From: Citrobacter sp. Cu233
GTDB lineage: Bacteria; Pseudomonadota; Gammaproteobacteria; Enterobacterales; Enterobacteriaceae
Direction of reading: 5' to 3'
Assembly (NCBI RefSeq): GCF_030332225.1
Contig: NZ_JAOWIF010000033.1
Location: 434,001 to 498,000 of the forward strand
Length of the DNA: 64,000 bases
Each line of letters starts with the position of its first letter. Within the stretch, counting starts at the first letter, position 1. This document shows positions 41,609 through 50,876 of this stretch, one piece after another. A model generated the notes under the pieces. It was not told where the DNA came from. It was given only the letters and a program-made list of their open reading frames with translations, and searched no databases. Both the position numbers and the translations under genes were made by a program.

Positions 41609-43384
41609 TTAACGCTTATACAGCGGGCCGTAGTTTTGGCAGGCGCGATAGTCCTGGCCTTCGCTATCCATACCGTGGGCAGCCCATGCGGAAGGGCGAT
41701 AGATCTTCTCTTCTTCCACGTTGTGCATACACACTGGGATACGCAGCATGGCGGCGAGCGTAATAAAGTCCGCACCAACGTGGCCAATCGTCAGCACACC
41801 GTGGTTGGCACCCCAGTTAGCCATGACGGAATAGACATCGTTGAACGGACCTTTGCCGGTTAAGCGCGGTGCAAACCAGGTTGTTGGCCAGGTAGAGTTG
41901 GTGCGAGCATCAAGCTGAGCATGCACCTCCTTCGGTAATTCCACACTCCAGCCTTCCGCAATTTGTAGCACTGGGCCCAGGCCTTTGATGATATTGATGC
42001 GGGTCATGGTGAACGGTACGCCACCTTCGGTAAGAAAACGGGAAGAGTAGCCGCCGCCCCGGAAATATTCGTGGATCGCCGGACACCATTCGGTCGCCGC
42101 CAGGCAATCATCGGCTTCCTGCTGTGAGATCTCCCAATGTGGTTTCATGGTTGGCTGGCCTTCGCTGTCACGCTGTTTGCAGGAACCATCCAGTGCCGCA
42201 GAGCCGGAGTTAATCAGGTGAATAATGCCGTGCTCAGCAAGACCGGTTAGCGGTTTACCTGTGACGCGTTCTACTGCTTCCGGTGACCAGTAGGTCCGTA
42301 CATCAGCAAAGACCTGCGCCGTGCCCGTGAGTTGGTGGCCAAACAACATTGCGACACCGTTCAGGCTGTCGTTCTCGGTGGCAACGACATACGGTTCGCG
42401 CACGCCATTCCAGTCAAATGAGCTATTCAGCAACGCTTCGGCGGTGTCGCCGTTTGGATATTGATCCGTCCAGTGGCGCTGGCCCTGGAAACCGGCGGCA
42501 ATCGCGTTGTACCCCATAGACTCTTCAACCCGGCCTTTCTCTGCCAGTTTCTGGTTACCCTGCATCATGTCGCGGATGCACATTGCCATCAGCAGGCTCT
42601 CTTTCAGCACTGCACGGCTCTGTTCTTCATTTCGCTTATACTGTTGTGCGTTCTGATCCTCACCATAACGGAAATGTTTATCCGCCCACGCCAGGGCAAT
42701 TTCCAGCTCCGCTTCGTCATAGATTTTCTGGTCGATGCGACGACGCAATTCTGTCATATCAACAGGTTGAACCTTCATTCCCAGCCAGGATTCAAAGAAG
42801 TTATGGTCGACAATAGAGCCTGCAATTCCCATTGAAACGCCGCCGACGGACAGATAGCTTTTGCCTTTCATGCTGGCAACGGCTAAACCTGCCCGAGTGA
42901 AACGCAGCAGTTTTTCTTCAACATCGGCAGGGATAGTGGTATCACCTGCATCCTGCACGTCATGACCGTAAATAGAGAAGGCGGGAAGCCCTTTTTGATT
43001 ATGTGCAGCCAGCGCTGCAGCCAGATACACGGCACCTGGACGTTCCGTCCCGTTGAAACCCCAGATGGCCTTCGGGCGCATGGGGTCCATATCGATAGTT
43101 TCGCTGCCGTAGCACCAACACGGCGTGACGGTAATTGTCACGCCGACGTTCAGGCGACTGAATTTTTCTTCACAGGCGGCAGATTCAGCTAATCCGGCAA
43201 TACAGGTGTCTGCGATAACGCACTCGATCTGTGCCCCGCAGGCATGACGAAGTTTCTCGGAAATCAGTGCTGCAGTGGCTTTTGCCATGTTCATGGTTTG
43301 TTCTTCGAGCGACTCGCGTACACCCATACGACGCCCATCAATCACCGGACGGATACCGATTTTCGGTAAACTATTTTTTTTCAT
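41609..43384 (-). CDS. fucI: L-fucose isomerase (also D-arabinose isomerase)
   Basis: A 591-residue manganese-dependent ketol isomerase converting L-fucose to L-fuculose and D-arabinose to D-ribulose. Length and sequence agree with E. coli FucI (for example [19 protein letters not shown] at the N-terminus). In E. coli fucP precedes fucI in the same operon; here fucI is the first gene, directly facing the ABC-importer module. A perfect 16-bp palindrome lies 86 bp upstream of its start. Confidence 0.96.
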   Translation of the reverse strand: MKKNSLPKIGIRPVIDGRRMGVRESLEEQTMNMAKATAALISEKLRHACGAQIECVIADTCIAGLAESAACEEKFSRLNVGVTITVTPCWCYGSETIDMDPMRPKAIWGFNGTERPGAVYLAAALAAHNQKGLPAFSIYGHDVQDAGDTTIPADVEEKLLRFTRAGLAVASMKGKSYLSVGGVSMGIAGSIVDHNFFESWLGMKVQPVDMTELRRRIDQKIYDEAELEIALAWADKHFRYGEDQNAQQYKRNEEQSRAVLKESLLMAMCIRDMMQGNQKLAEKGRVEESMGYNAIAAGFQGQRHWTDQYPNGDTAEALLNSSFDWNGVREPYVVATENDSLNGVAMLFGHQLTGTAQVFADVRTYWSPEAVERVTGKPLTGLAEHGIIHLINSGSAALDGSCKQRDSEGQPTMKPHWEISQQEADDCLAATEWCPAIHEYFRGGGYSSRFLTEGGVPFTMTRINIIKGLGPVLQIAEGWSVELPKEVHAQLDARTNSTWPTTWFAPRLTGKGPFNDVYSVMANWGANHGVLTIGHVGADFITLAAMLRIPVCMHNVEEEKIYRPSAWAAHGMDSEGQDYRACQNYGPLYKR

Positions 43385-43469
43385 TCGAGGTTCCTCATCT
43401 CACTTTATGCCGTGCTGCAAAAGCGGATGTCGGACACCACTGTCGCAGTTGGCTGAATTACCCATTTTT

Positions 43470-43485
43470 GCTAACTCGAGTTAGC
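43470..43485. promoter_or_regulatory. operator O1, perfect 16-bp palindrome
   Basis: GCTAACTCGAGTTAGC. Central CG and outer GCT/AGC match the FruR (Cra)/ScrR operator pattern GCTnAnnCGnnTnAGC. It is on the fucI side of the control region. Confidence 0.8.
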
Positions 43486-43526
43486 TTAGGTATCAGAGAG
43501 TTTTTTGCACAACTTTTTTGTTATGG

Positions 43527-43548
43527 AACTGTGAGAAACCTCACGAGA
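43527..43548. promoter_or_regulatory. CRP-binding site
   Basis: The core TGTGAGAAACCTCACG matches TGTGA-N6-TCACA at nine of ten positions. Centred about 153 bp from the fucI start, between O1 and O2, it fits catabolite control of the locus. Confidence 0.75.
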
Positions 43549-43708
43549 AGTGGTTAAAATTCGATCTGCGTCAAATAAACAAATAAAGACTTTCTTATTA
43601 AATTCTTTTTAAATTAATAAGATAAAATAAATTGTCTGTTCAGTGTCACAGTTTTAAACCAAATGATTTGGCTATTTTTGGCAGCTAAAATAGCTTTAAA
43701 AGGCAATC

Positions 43709-43724
43709 GCTAACTCGAGTTAGC
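43709..43724. promoter_or_regulatory. operator O2, identical copy of the palindrome
   Basis: The same GCTAACTCGAGTTAGC, 239 bp from O1. It overlaps the -35 box of the predicted importer-operon promoter, so binding would block RNA polymerase. Confidence 0.8.
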
Positions 43725-43747
43725 ATCGTTGATAAAACGCATATGAT
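43720..43747 (+). promoter_or_regulatory. predicted promoter of the ABC importer operon
   Basis: TTAGCA and TATGAT with 16-bp spacing, about 100 bp before the ATPase gene. The -35 box falls within O2. Confidence 0.5.
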
Positions 43748-43848
43748 CTTGTAGGCACATTCGCATTAACGGTGACGATGGCTTCCCGGCAACGCTGTTT
43801 TTCGCCTGATTCACTGATTACAGTTTCTGTATATTGAGGAAAGCAGCA

Positions 43849-45348
43849 ATGTCTGAAACATTTTTACAGATGAGTCATATTACGAAACGCTTTCCCGGCG
43901 TATTAGCGTTGAGTAATGTGGATTTTACTTTACGCAAAGGTGAGGTTCATGCGCTGTTGGGGGAGAATGGCGCGGGAAAGTCTACCCTGATGAAAATTTT
44001 ATCCGGTGTATATCAACCTGATGAAGGGGATATTATTTTTGAGGACCAACCCGTTTCGTTTGCAAACCCATTGAGCGCACAAAGCCTGGGTATCACCATT
44101 ATTCATCAGGAGTTTAACCTTTTTCCTGAGCTGACGGTCGAAGACAATATATTTATTGGCAGGGAGTTTTGCAAAAATAATCGCTGGCGTCTTGATGAGA
44201 AACAACAGCGACAGGCTGCTATCGATATTTTGCAAAAATTAAACCTGAATATCTCCCCAGACACGCTGGTTGCCGATCTTACTGTTGCTCAGCAACAAAT
44301 GGTTGAGATTGCGAAAGCGATATCGGTGAATGCCAAGATTCTTATTATGGATGAACCAACGGCGGCGTTGACGGAAACTGAAATTGACAGTTTATTCCGG
44401 GTTACACGTTTACTTAAAGAACAGGGAACGGGCATCGTTTATATCTCGCACCGACTGGAGGAGTTGGCGCTGATCGCCGATCGCGCTACCGTCATGCGGG
44501 ATGGACAGTTTATTGCCACAGTGGATTATGACTCGGTCAAAATCAGCGACCTGATTGCCATGATGGTTGGGCGTGACCTTGGCAATATCTATCCCCGCCG
44601 GGAGCCTCAACCCCAGCGTAAACCTGTGCTGGAAGTCAGTGGCCTGACGCGCAAAGGCGTACTGAACAATATCGATTTTACCTTGCATCAGGGGGAAATC
44701 TTAGGTTTTGCCGGACTGATGGGGGCCGGGCGTACAGAGCTGGCACGGGCGATCTTTGGTGCCGATCCCATCGACAGCGGAACCATCAAGCTGAACGGTA
44801 AAGAGACGGTAATCAAGGATATTCCTGATGCCATCCAGCAGGGTATTAGCTACTTAACCGAGGACAGAAAAAAAGAGGGCCTGGCATTAGGATTGTCTGT
44901 TGAACGCAATATTATGCTAGGAAATTACCCCGAGTATTCCAACCGATATGGCAACGTGGATAGCAAACGCTGTCAGCAAACCAGCGAAGAGCAGGTGAAA
45001 GCACTGCGTATTAAGACGCCACATCTTGAACAGGCTGCGTTGAATTTAAGTGGCGGTAATCAGCAAAAAATTATTATTGCCAGATGGGTATGCAAGGACA
45101 CCGACATTCTCATCTTTGATGAACCCACGCGCGGTATTGATGTGGGAGCCAAACTTGAAATTTATGAATTAATGAATCGACTGGTGGCAAAAGGGAAATC
45201 AATTATCATGATTTCCTCTGAATTACCGGAAGTGCTGGGTATGTGCGATCGCATTTTAGTTATGCGTAATGGGCGTATTACCGGAGAGTTAGCTTCTGAT
45301 GACGCCACACAAGAAAAAATCATGCAATATGCGACGTTAGAGGACTAA
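43849..45348 (+). CDS. sugar ABC transporter ATP-binding protein (RbsA-like, two NBDs)
   Basis: A 499-residue double ATPase of the ribose/galactose importer class. NBD1 has Walker A GENGAGKST (38-46) and Walker B ILIMDEPTAAL. NBD2 has the degenerate GLMGAGRTEL loop, signature LSGGNQQ (about 400) and ILIFDEPTRGIDVG. The ATG at 43849 has a GAGGA site 8 bp upstream; an in-frame TTG 15 bp earlier is unlikely. First gene of the importer-kinase-regulator-fucAO arm. The sugar is not shown by sequence; context suggests D-arabinose, L-fucose or D-ribulose. Confidence 0.9.
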   Translation: MSETFLQMSHITKRFPGVLALSNVDFTLRKGEVHALLGENGAGKSTLMKILSGVYQPDEGDIIFEDQPVSFANPLSAQSLGITIIHQEFNLFPELTVEDNIFIGREFCKNNRWRLDEKQQRQAAIDILQKLNLNISPDTLVADLTVAQQQMVEIAKAISVNAKILIMDEPTAALTETEIDSLFRVTRLLKEQGTGIVYISHRLEELALIADRATVMRDGQFIATVDYDSVKISDLIAMMVGRDLGNIYPRREPQPQRKPVLEVSGLTRKGVLNNIDFTLHQGEILGFAGLMGAGRTELARAIFGADPIDSGTIKLNGKETVIKDIPDAIQQGISYLTEDRKKEGLALGLSVERNIMLGNYPEYSNRYGNVDSKRCQQTSEEQVKALRIKTPHLEQAALNLSGGNQQKIIIARWVCKDTDILIFDEPTRGIDVGAKLEIYELMNRLVAKGKSIIMISSELPEVLGMCDRILVMRNGRITGELASDDATQEKIMQYATLED

Positions 45349-45351
45349 TTT

Positions 45352-46335
45352 ATGACTATCTCTGTAACCTCTTCAGACAGCAATAATAAGAAAATAAAAA
45401 TTAACAAAGAGCTTTTAATGCGCCTGGCGCCGCTTTTGAGTCTGATTATTCTGGTGATATTTTTTAGTTTTGGATCACCTTTCTTCTTTAACACTGAAAA
45501 CATTATGACCATTGCCCTGCAAACCTCGGTGATTGGCATCATGGCGATTGGTGTGACTTTCGTCATTATCACCTCAGGAATTGACCTCTCTCTCGGTTCG
45601 GTAGTGGCCTTTTCTGGCGTAGCGGTAGGCATTTGCGCCACCCTGGGTTTGCCTTTGCCGGTATGCATTCTGGCCGGCGTACTCGCTGGTGGATTATGCG
45701 GCTATATCAATGGGTTGCTGGTCACTAAAATGACTATTCCGCCCTTTATTGCCACCCTGGGTCTGATGATGTCCGTCCGGGGGATCAATATGGTGATGAC
45801 TGATGGCCGGGCGATTTACTTTGCTGATTATCCCACCTTCAAGATGCTGGCGCAGGGACGCTTGTTCGATGTGCTGCCTTATCCCGTTTTTTACCTCGTG
45901 GTCGTCGCACTGATCGCCGCATATATTCTCAAGAAAACGGTGATTGGCCGTTATGTTTATGCCGTGGGGAGTAATGAGGTTGCTGCGCATCTTTCCGGGA
46001 TTAAAGTCCAGCGCGTGAAAATTTTCGTCTACGCATTTTGTGGTCTGCTGACCGGGATTGCTGGGGTCATTCTGGCTTCTCGTCTTAACTCGGGCCAGCC
46101 GACCGTTGGTGTGGGCTATGAACTGGAAGCCATTGCTGCGGTGGTCATTGGCGGCACGAGCCTGATGGGGGGGATTGGTACTATTGGCGGCACCATTATC
46201 GGCGCATTCATTATGAGCGTGTTGAAAAATGGTCTGAACCTGATGGGCGTCTCGCAGTTCTGGCAAATGGTGGCTATGGGCGTCGTCGTTATCGCCGCGG
46301 TTTATCTCGACACTTTACGCAAAAAAATTCGTTGA
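45352..46335 (+). CDS. sugar ABC transporter permease (RbsC-like)
   Basis: A 327-residue membrane protein with about eight to ten hydrophobic segments, of the BPD_transp_2 family. The family motif near the middle (SGIDLSLGSVVAFSG) and the coupling stretch YAVGSNEVAAHLSGI are present, as is GGTSLMGGIGTIGG near the end. It begins 3 bp after the ATPase stop, with GAGGA upstream. It would homodimerise as the channel for the adjacent ATPase and periplasmic protein. Confidence 0.92.
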   Translation: MTISVTSSDSNNKKIKINKELLMRLAPLLSLIILVIFFSFGSPFFFNTENIMTIALQTSVIGIMAIGVTFVIITSGIDLSLGSVVAFSGVAVGICATLGLPLPVCILAGVLAGGLCGYINGLLVTKMTIPPFIATLGLMMSVRGINMVMTDGRAIYFADYPTFKMLAQGRLFDVLPYPVFYLVVVALIAAYILKKTVIGRYVYAVGSNEVAAHLSGIKVQRVKIFVYAFCGLLTGIAGVILASRLNSGQPTVGVGYELEAIAAVVIGGTSLMGGIGTIGGTIIGAFIMSVLKNGLNLMGVSQFWQMVAMGVVVIAAVYLDTLRKKIR

Positions 46336-46408
46336 TTTACGCACCCGGAAGTCACGGGACAACATAACCCTGACGTTTAGGGTGACTCACTCAGAACGGA
46401 GTAAAACA

Positions 46409-47359
46409 ATGAGAACCAGGAATTTTGTCTATGCGTTATCCCTGCTGGCCTGCATGACATCCAGCGCACTGGCTAAAGATATGAACCTTCCTGTGGTCAG
46501 TAAAGGTTTCCAGCATGAATTCTGGCAGACCGTAAAAATGGGTACCGAAGCGGCAGCGAAAGAGTTGGGCGATAAGACCAGCTATGTTGGGCCTGCCGAT
46601 GAAACTCAGATTGCTGAGCAGATTCAGTTGGTTGAAAACGCAATGGCGCAAAAACCTAATGGGTTGCTGCTGGCGGCATTAGACGCCAATGCGCTTGCAC
46701 CACTAGTGGAAACAGCGAATTCGCGCGGCATAAAGGTTGTGACGTTTGACTCAGGCGTAAATTCTGACATTCCTGTCAGCTTTGTGGCAACGAATAACCG
46801 TAAAGCAGGGGCTGAAGCGGCAGATGCTCTCGCTGCACAAGTGGGTAGCAAAGGGAAAGTAGGCATTATTGCGCACGTGGCCGGAACCTCTTCCGCAATT
46901 GAACGTTCGGAAGGTTTTGTGGCCAGAATGAAGGAAAAATATCCGGATATCAAAGTACTGCCGGTTCAGTACAGCGATGGCGATCCGCAAAAAGCGATGG
47001 ATAAAACCATCGATATGATCCAGGCAAACCCCGATATTGCCGGGATCTACGGCACCAATGAAGGCTCAACGCTGGGCGTGGCGAATGCCATTGATAGCCA
47101 AAACCTGAAAGGTAAAGTGAAGGTGATTGGTTTTGATAGCACCGAAGCAATCATTGCCTTCCTGAAATCAGGCGTGATCCAGGGCTTTGTTGTACAGGAC
47201 GCGTACCAGATTGGCTATCAGGGTATTAAGACGCTGAATGCGGCCGTGTCAGGTCAGTCAGTACCGAAAGAAATTGATATTCCGGTGAAATTTGTTAATG
47301 CGCAGAATATTGATACGCCGGAAATCGACAAGTTATTACATCCATTCGGTAAAAAATAA
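46409..47359 (+). CDS. periplasmic sugar-binding protein (RbsB-like)
   Basis: A 316-residue substrate-binding protein (Peripla_BP_4). A signal peptide (MRTRNFVYALSLLACMTSSALA, cleavage about residue 22) directs it to the periplasm. Two-lobe pentose/hexose-binder motifs are visible, such as PNGLLLAALDANALAP and IAGIYGTNEGSTLGVANAI. An upstream in-frame GTG would add nine residues before the signal peptide and is rejected. Ligand unknown; family members bind ribose, allose, xylose and similar sugars. Confidence 0.92.
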   Translation: MRTRNFVYALSLLACMTSSALAKDMNLPVVSKGFQHEFWQTVKMGTEAAAKELGDKTSYVGPADETQIAEQIQLVENAMAQKPNGLLLAALDANALAPLVETANSRGIKVVTFDSGVNSDIPVSFVATNNRKAGAEAADALAAQVGSKGKVGIIAHVAGTSSAIERSEGFVARMKEKYPDIKVLPVQYSDGDPQKAMDKTIDMIQANPDIAGIYGTNEGSTLGVANAIDSQNLKGKVKVIGFDSTEAIIAFLKSGVIQGFVVQDAYQIGYQGIKTLNAAVSGQSVPKEIDIPVKFVNAQNIDTPEIDKLLHPFGKK

Positions 47360-47413
47360 GACCGTGGGGGCGACATCGCTCGCCCCATTATTAGCCAGCA
47401 TCAGGGAGCTACT

Positions 47414-48994
47414 ATGAGCAGTGGATATTTCCTCGGAGTGGATGTCGGTTCTGCCAGTGTCAGGGCTGGTGTTTTTGATGCCAGTGGCAAACGGCTGGCT
47501 TTTGCGACATTCCCTATCTCGCAGTTTCGACCTGGTCCTGAGCGGGTAGAGCAGTCATCTGCCGAAATCTGGCAGCAGGTTTGCCATGCCGTGAAAGAGG
47601 CTGTGTCGTCAGCCGGGGTTTGTGTTGAGGAGATCCGCTCGTTGGGGTTTGATGCCACCTGTTCGTTAGTGGCTCTGGATGAACAGGGGCAGGGTCTGGC
47701 GGTTTCACCTGGTGAACCGTCAGACCACAACATCATCATGTGGATGGATCATCGTGCTGTGCAGGAGACACAGCGTATCAACGCTACACAGGACCCAGCG
47801 TTGTGCTATGTCGGTGGTGAAGTCAGTGTCGAAATGGAACTACCCAAAGTGTTGTGGCTAAAAAACCATTTCCCTGCGACCTGGCAGAGTGCACACCGCT
47901 TCTACGATCTGGCGGATTTTTTGGTCTGGAAAGCCACCGCTTGTGATGTTGCAGGTCTGTGTACTTTAACCTGTAAATGGAACTATCTGGCACATGAACA
48001 ACGCTTTAGCCACTCCCTGCTGGATGCGGTTGAATTAACGGATTTACTGAACAAAATTCCGTCGCGGATCCTGCCCCCTGGCGCGGCGGTTGGGACGCTC
48101 AGCCCCGATGCGGCACAGGCGCTGGGACTGACGACAGCGGTGTTAGTCGCCAGTGGTATGATTGATGCGCATGCGGGTGGTGTGGCGCTTGCCGGTGTTG
48201 AGCCTGCGGGAACATTGGCGTTGATCTGCGGAACATCAAACTGCCATATGTTGTGCAGCGAGCAGGAAATTCATACACCGGGTGTATGGGGGCCGTACTG
48301 GTCCGCCATGCTGCCTGGTTACTGGCTGACGGAAGGGGGACAAAGCGCTGCTGGGGCGCTGGTTGACTGGACGCTTCAGGAGTCAGGTGCCAGCGCTGAG
48401 TTGTATCACAAGGCTGAGGCACGGGGTTGTCATCCGATAGTGTTAGTTAATGAATGGGTGGCTGCACTGGAAGAGCAGGAGCCAGAGCCTGGTCGTTATC
48501 TGCATGTACTGGCCGATCATCATGGTAACCGTTCCCCGCGTGCGCGACCCGATGCCCGGGGCAGCGTGTGCGGTTTGACTCTTGAACGAGGTGAGATGCA
48601 GGTTGCTCGTCTGTATCTGGCGACATTACAGGCGATTGCCTGCGGCACCCGACACATTATGGAAGTGATGCGCGAAAACGGTCATACCATTTCTCGACTG
48701 ACACTGTGTGGCGGCGCAACACATAATCCACTGTGGTTGCGAGAGTATGCAGACGCCACCGGATGCGATATCCATCTTTTGCAGGAAGAAGATGCTGTGA
48801 CGTTAGGTGCGGCTATCACTGGTGCGGTAGCCTGCGGGGTGTGGGCAAATGTTCCCTCCGCCTGCCGGGCGATGGTTCGCCCAGGCGGGGTGATTAAAGC
48901 TAATCCGGCACGACAGGACTTCTATGACCGTAAATACCAGGCATATCTGATGATGTGGGATCAACAGCAGGCGCTTAACCAGGTTATGCAGTAA
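47414..48994 (+). CDS. FGGY-family pentulose kinase, predicted D-ribulokinase
   Basis: A 526-residue sugar kinase. The phosphate motif FLGVDVGSASVRAG is at the N-terminus, TCSLV is at 82-86, and the catalytic Asp is about D251 in MIDAHAGG. The segment from GFDATCSLVALD through IMWMDHRAV and YVGGEVSVEM closely resembles human FGGY and yeast Ydr109c, which phosphorylate D-ribulose at C5; TCSLV is the signature of that group. It is unlike FucK of this locus. I infer conversion of D-ribulose to D-ribulose-5-phosphate. An L-ribulose or ribitol-linked role cannot be excluded. Confidence 0.85.
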   Translation: MSSGYFLGVDVGSASVRAGVFDASGKRLAFATFPISQFRPGPERVEQSSAEIWQQVCHAVKEAVSSAGVCVEEIRSLGFDATCSLVALDEQGQGLAVSPGEPSDHNIIMWMDHRAVQETQRINATQDPALCYVGGEVSVEMELPKVLWLKNHFPATWQSAHRFYDLADFLVWKATACDVAGLCTLTCKWNYLAHEQRFSHSLLDAVELTDLLNKIPSRILPPGAAVGTLSPDAAQALGLTTAVLVASGMIDAHAGGVALAGVEPAGTLALICGTSNCHMLCSEQEIHTPGVWGPYWSAMLPGYWLTEGGQSAAGALVDWTLQESGASAELYHKAEARGCHPIVLVNEWVAALEEQEPEPGRYLHVLADHHGNRSPRARPDARGSVCGLTLERGEMQVARLYLATLQAIACGTRHIMEVMRENGHTISRLTLCGGATHNPLWLREYADATGCDIHLLQEEDAVTLGAAITGAVACGVWANVPSACRAMVRPGGVIKANPARQDFYDRKYQAYLMMWDQQQALNQVMQ

Positions 48995-49060
48995 GACAAA
49001 AGTTTAAAATACTTTTATGATTGTGAATTGACGTTTTTGGATGTGAACTGGGACATATAA

Positions 49061-50059
49061 ATGGCTAAAACAGTAGAACAGATAGCCAGCGATCTGAATT
49101 TATCGGTAACGACCGTGCGACTGGTGCTGAACGGGAAGGCTGAGCAATATCGTATCAGTGTCAAAACCCAAACGCGTATTAATGAATACGTTGAACGGTA
49201 TGGTTATGTCATAAACCATTCAGCCCGCAGCCTGAAACTGAATAAAACAGATACGTTGGGGCTGATTGTGCCCAATATATCTAACGTCTTTTTTGCCACA
49301 CTTGCCGAGAAACTTGAACAACGTTGCCGTCGCTCTGGATACCAATTAACGATTAGTTGTACCTACGATGATGTTGATTATGAAAACAAATTAACTAAAG
49401 CGCTAATAGCTCGTAATGTTGATGGTCTTTTTATTGTTCCCTCAACATTAGAGAATCAGCAACACCATTTGCGTCAGGTCAGAAAACCGATGGTGCTACT
49501 CGACAGGGATTTTAAGTATACCGATAACGCGCTGGTTGAAAGTCATAACATTTTAGGTGGTGAAAAGCTGACGCAAAGTTTGTTTGATGCAGGAAAATCT
49601 CCGATCTGGTTTTTAGTCGGGGATACCGGATTGCCCAGTATTGGTGATCGTTTGAAAGGTTATCTTAACGCATTGAACAGTAATGGCATTACTCATCGTG
49701 ACTGGGTGCGTGAAGGTCCGGATAATACGCCGGATGGTGGCTACCGGTTGATGGAGAAATTGATCAATGAACAGGGCTGTCCGCAGGCATTTATTGCCTC
49801 ATCATTACCTGTGCTGGAAGGTGCCGTCATTGCTATTCGCAATCGTTTTGGTGTGATTCCACCGGATATTAATATCGGAACATTTGATGAACATCCGATG
49901 CTGGGATTCCTCGCTAATAATGTCTGGTCAATGCAGCAGGATGAAAATGTCTGGGCGGAAAAAGCCTTCGCTATGATGATGAGTGCTATTGATGACCAGC
50001 CAATTAAAGAAACTGTAAAAGTTGAGATGAAGCTAATTAAGCGTGTAAGACAACAATAA
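49061..50059 (+). CDS. LacI-family regulator of the FruR/ScrR subgroup, probable local regulator
   Basis: A 332-residue repressor. The HTH with VRLVLNGKAEQYRISVKT shares the extended NGKA-QYR(V/I)S-KT element of FruR (Cra) and ScrR rather than the GalR form, and the effector domain is ScrR-like (TLGLIVPNISNVFFA). The operators upstream of the importer operon and fucI match the DNA pattern of this subgroup, so I infer this protein binds them. The inducer is probably a sugar or sugar phosphate of the pathway. Begins 66 bp after the kinase gene. Confidence 0.85.
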   Translation: MAKTVEQIASDLNLSVTTVRLVLNGKAEQYRISVKTQTRINEYVERYGYVINHSARSLKLNKTDTLGLIVPNISNVFFATLAEKLEQRCRRSGYQLTISCTYDDVDYENKLTKALIARNVDGLFIVPSTLENQQHHLRQVRKPMVLLDRDFKYTDNALVESHNILGGEKLTQSLFDAGKSPIWFLVGDTGLPSIGDRLKGYLNALNSNGITHRDWVREGPDNTPDGGYRLMEKLINEQGCPQAFIASSLPVLEGAVIAIRNRFGVIPPDINIGTFDEHPMLGFLANNVWSMQQDENVWAEKAFAMMMSAIDDQPIKETVKVEMKLIKRVRQQ

Positions 50060-50201
50060 TTCGTCGCACTAACTAAATCGGCCAACTGAATCTGAATAAA
50101 TATGTTCAGTGGCTGCTCATACCTGAAACCTGACCCGTCTTACTCTGCGGCAGCATTTTTTCGCAATAAAGACGAGGGGCAACTGTACCCGGAGAATCAT
50201 T

Positions 50202-50849
50202 ATGGAAAGAATGCGTTTATCACGTGAAATCATCGAAACCTGCCTGGAAATGACCCGTCTTGGGTTGAATCAGGGAACCGCCGGAAATGTGAGTGCACGA
50301 TATGAAAATGGAATGCTGATCACACCCAGCGGTATTCCTTACGAAAGACTCACTGAAAACATGATCGTGTTCGTAGATAACGATGGCAAATATGATAAAG
50401 GACAATTACCTTCCAGTGAATGGCGTTTTCACCTGGCGGCTTATCAGACGCGCCCGGATGCCAATGCGGTCGTTCATAACCATGCGATTCATTGCACCGC
50501 CGTGTCGATTCTGAACCGTCCTATTCCGGCAATCCATTACATGATTGCCGCGGCTGGGGGGAACTCTATCCCGTGTGCGCCGTATGCGACGTTTGGTACA
50601 CGAGAGCTGTCAGAGCATGTGAGCGTCGCTTTGAAAAGCCGTAAGGCAACGTTGTTGCAGCACCATGGGTTGATTGCCTGTGAAGCGAATCTGGAAAAAG
50701 CACTATGGCTGGCGCATGAAGTGGAAGTCCTGGCCCGCCTTTATCTGAGCACTCTGGCGATTGTCGACCCGGTGCCGGTGCTGGATGACGAAGAGATCGC
50801 CATTGTGCTGGAGAAATTCAAATCTTACGGATTACGAATTGAAGAGTAA
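50202..50849 (+). CDS. fucA: L-fuculose-phosphate aldolase
   Basis: A 215-residue class II aldolase splitting L-fuculose-1-phosphate (or D-ribulose-1-phosphate) into dihydroxyacetone phosphate and L-lactaldehyde (or glycolaldehyde). Zinc ligands are visible in VVHNHAIHC and QHHGLIAC, with the catalytic Glu in SSEWRFH. It is followed by fucO. The upstream 142-bp gap should contain a fucAO promoter, but I see no clear boxes or operator there, so it may also be read from the importer promoter. Confidence 0.96.
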   Translation: MERMRLSREIIETCLEMTRLGLNQGTAGNVSARYENGMLITPSGIPYERLTENMIVFVDNDGKYDKGQLPSSEWRFHLAAYQTRPDANAVVHNHAIHCTAVSILNRPIPAIHYMIAAAGGNSIPCAPYATFGTRELSEHVSVALKSRKATLLQHHGLIACEANLEKALWLAHEVEVLARLYLSTLAIVDPVPVLDDEEIAIVLEKFKSYGLRIEE

Positions 50850-50876
50850 TTTCGCATAGCGAAAAGGAGAAATACG

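Larger units (their letters stand above)
43385..43848. promoter_or_regulatory. divergent control region between fucI and the ABC importer operon
   Basis: This 464-bp gap, AT-rich in the middle, separates the two arms of the locus. It contains two identical palindromic operators, a CRP-like site and a predicted rightward promoter, listed separately. The leftward fucI promoter could not be placed confidently. In E. coli the corresponding region is between fucA and fucP; here it has been displaced to the fucI side. Confidence 0.75.
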
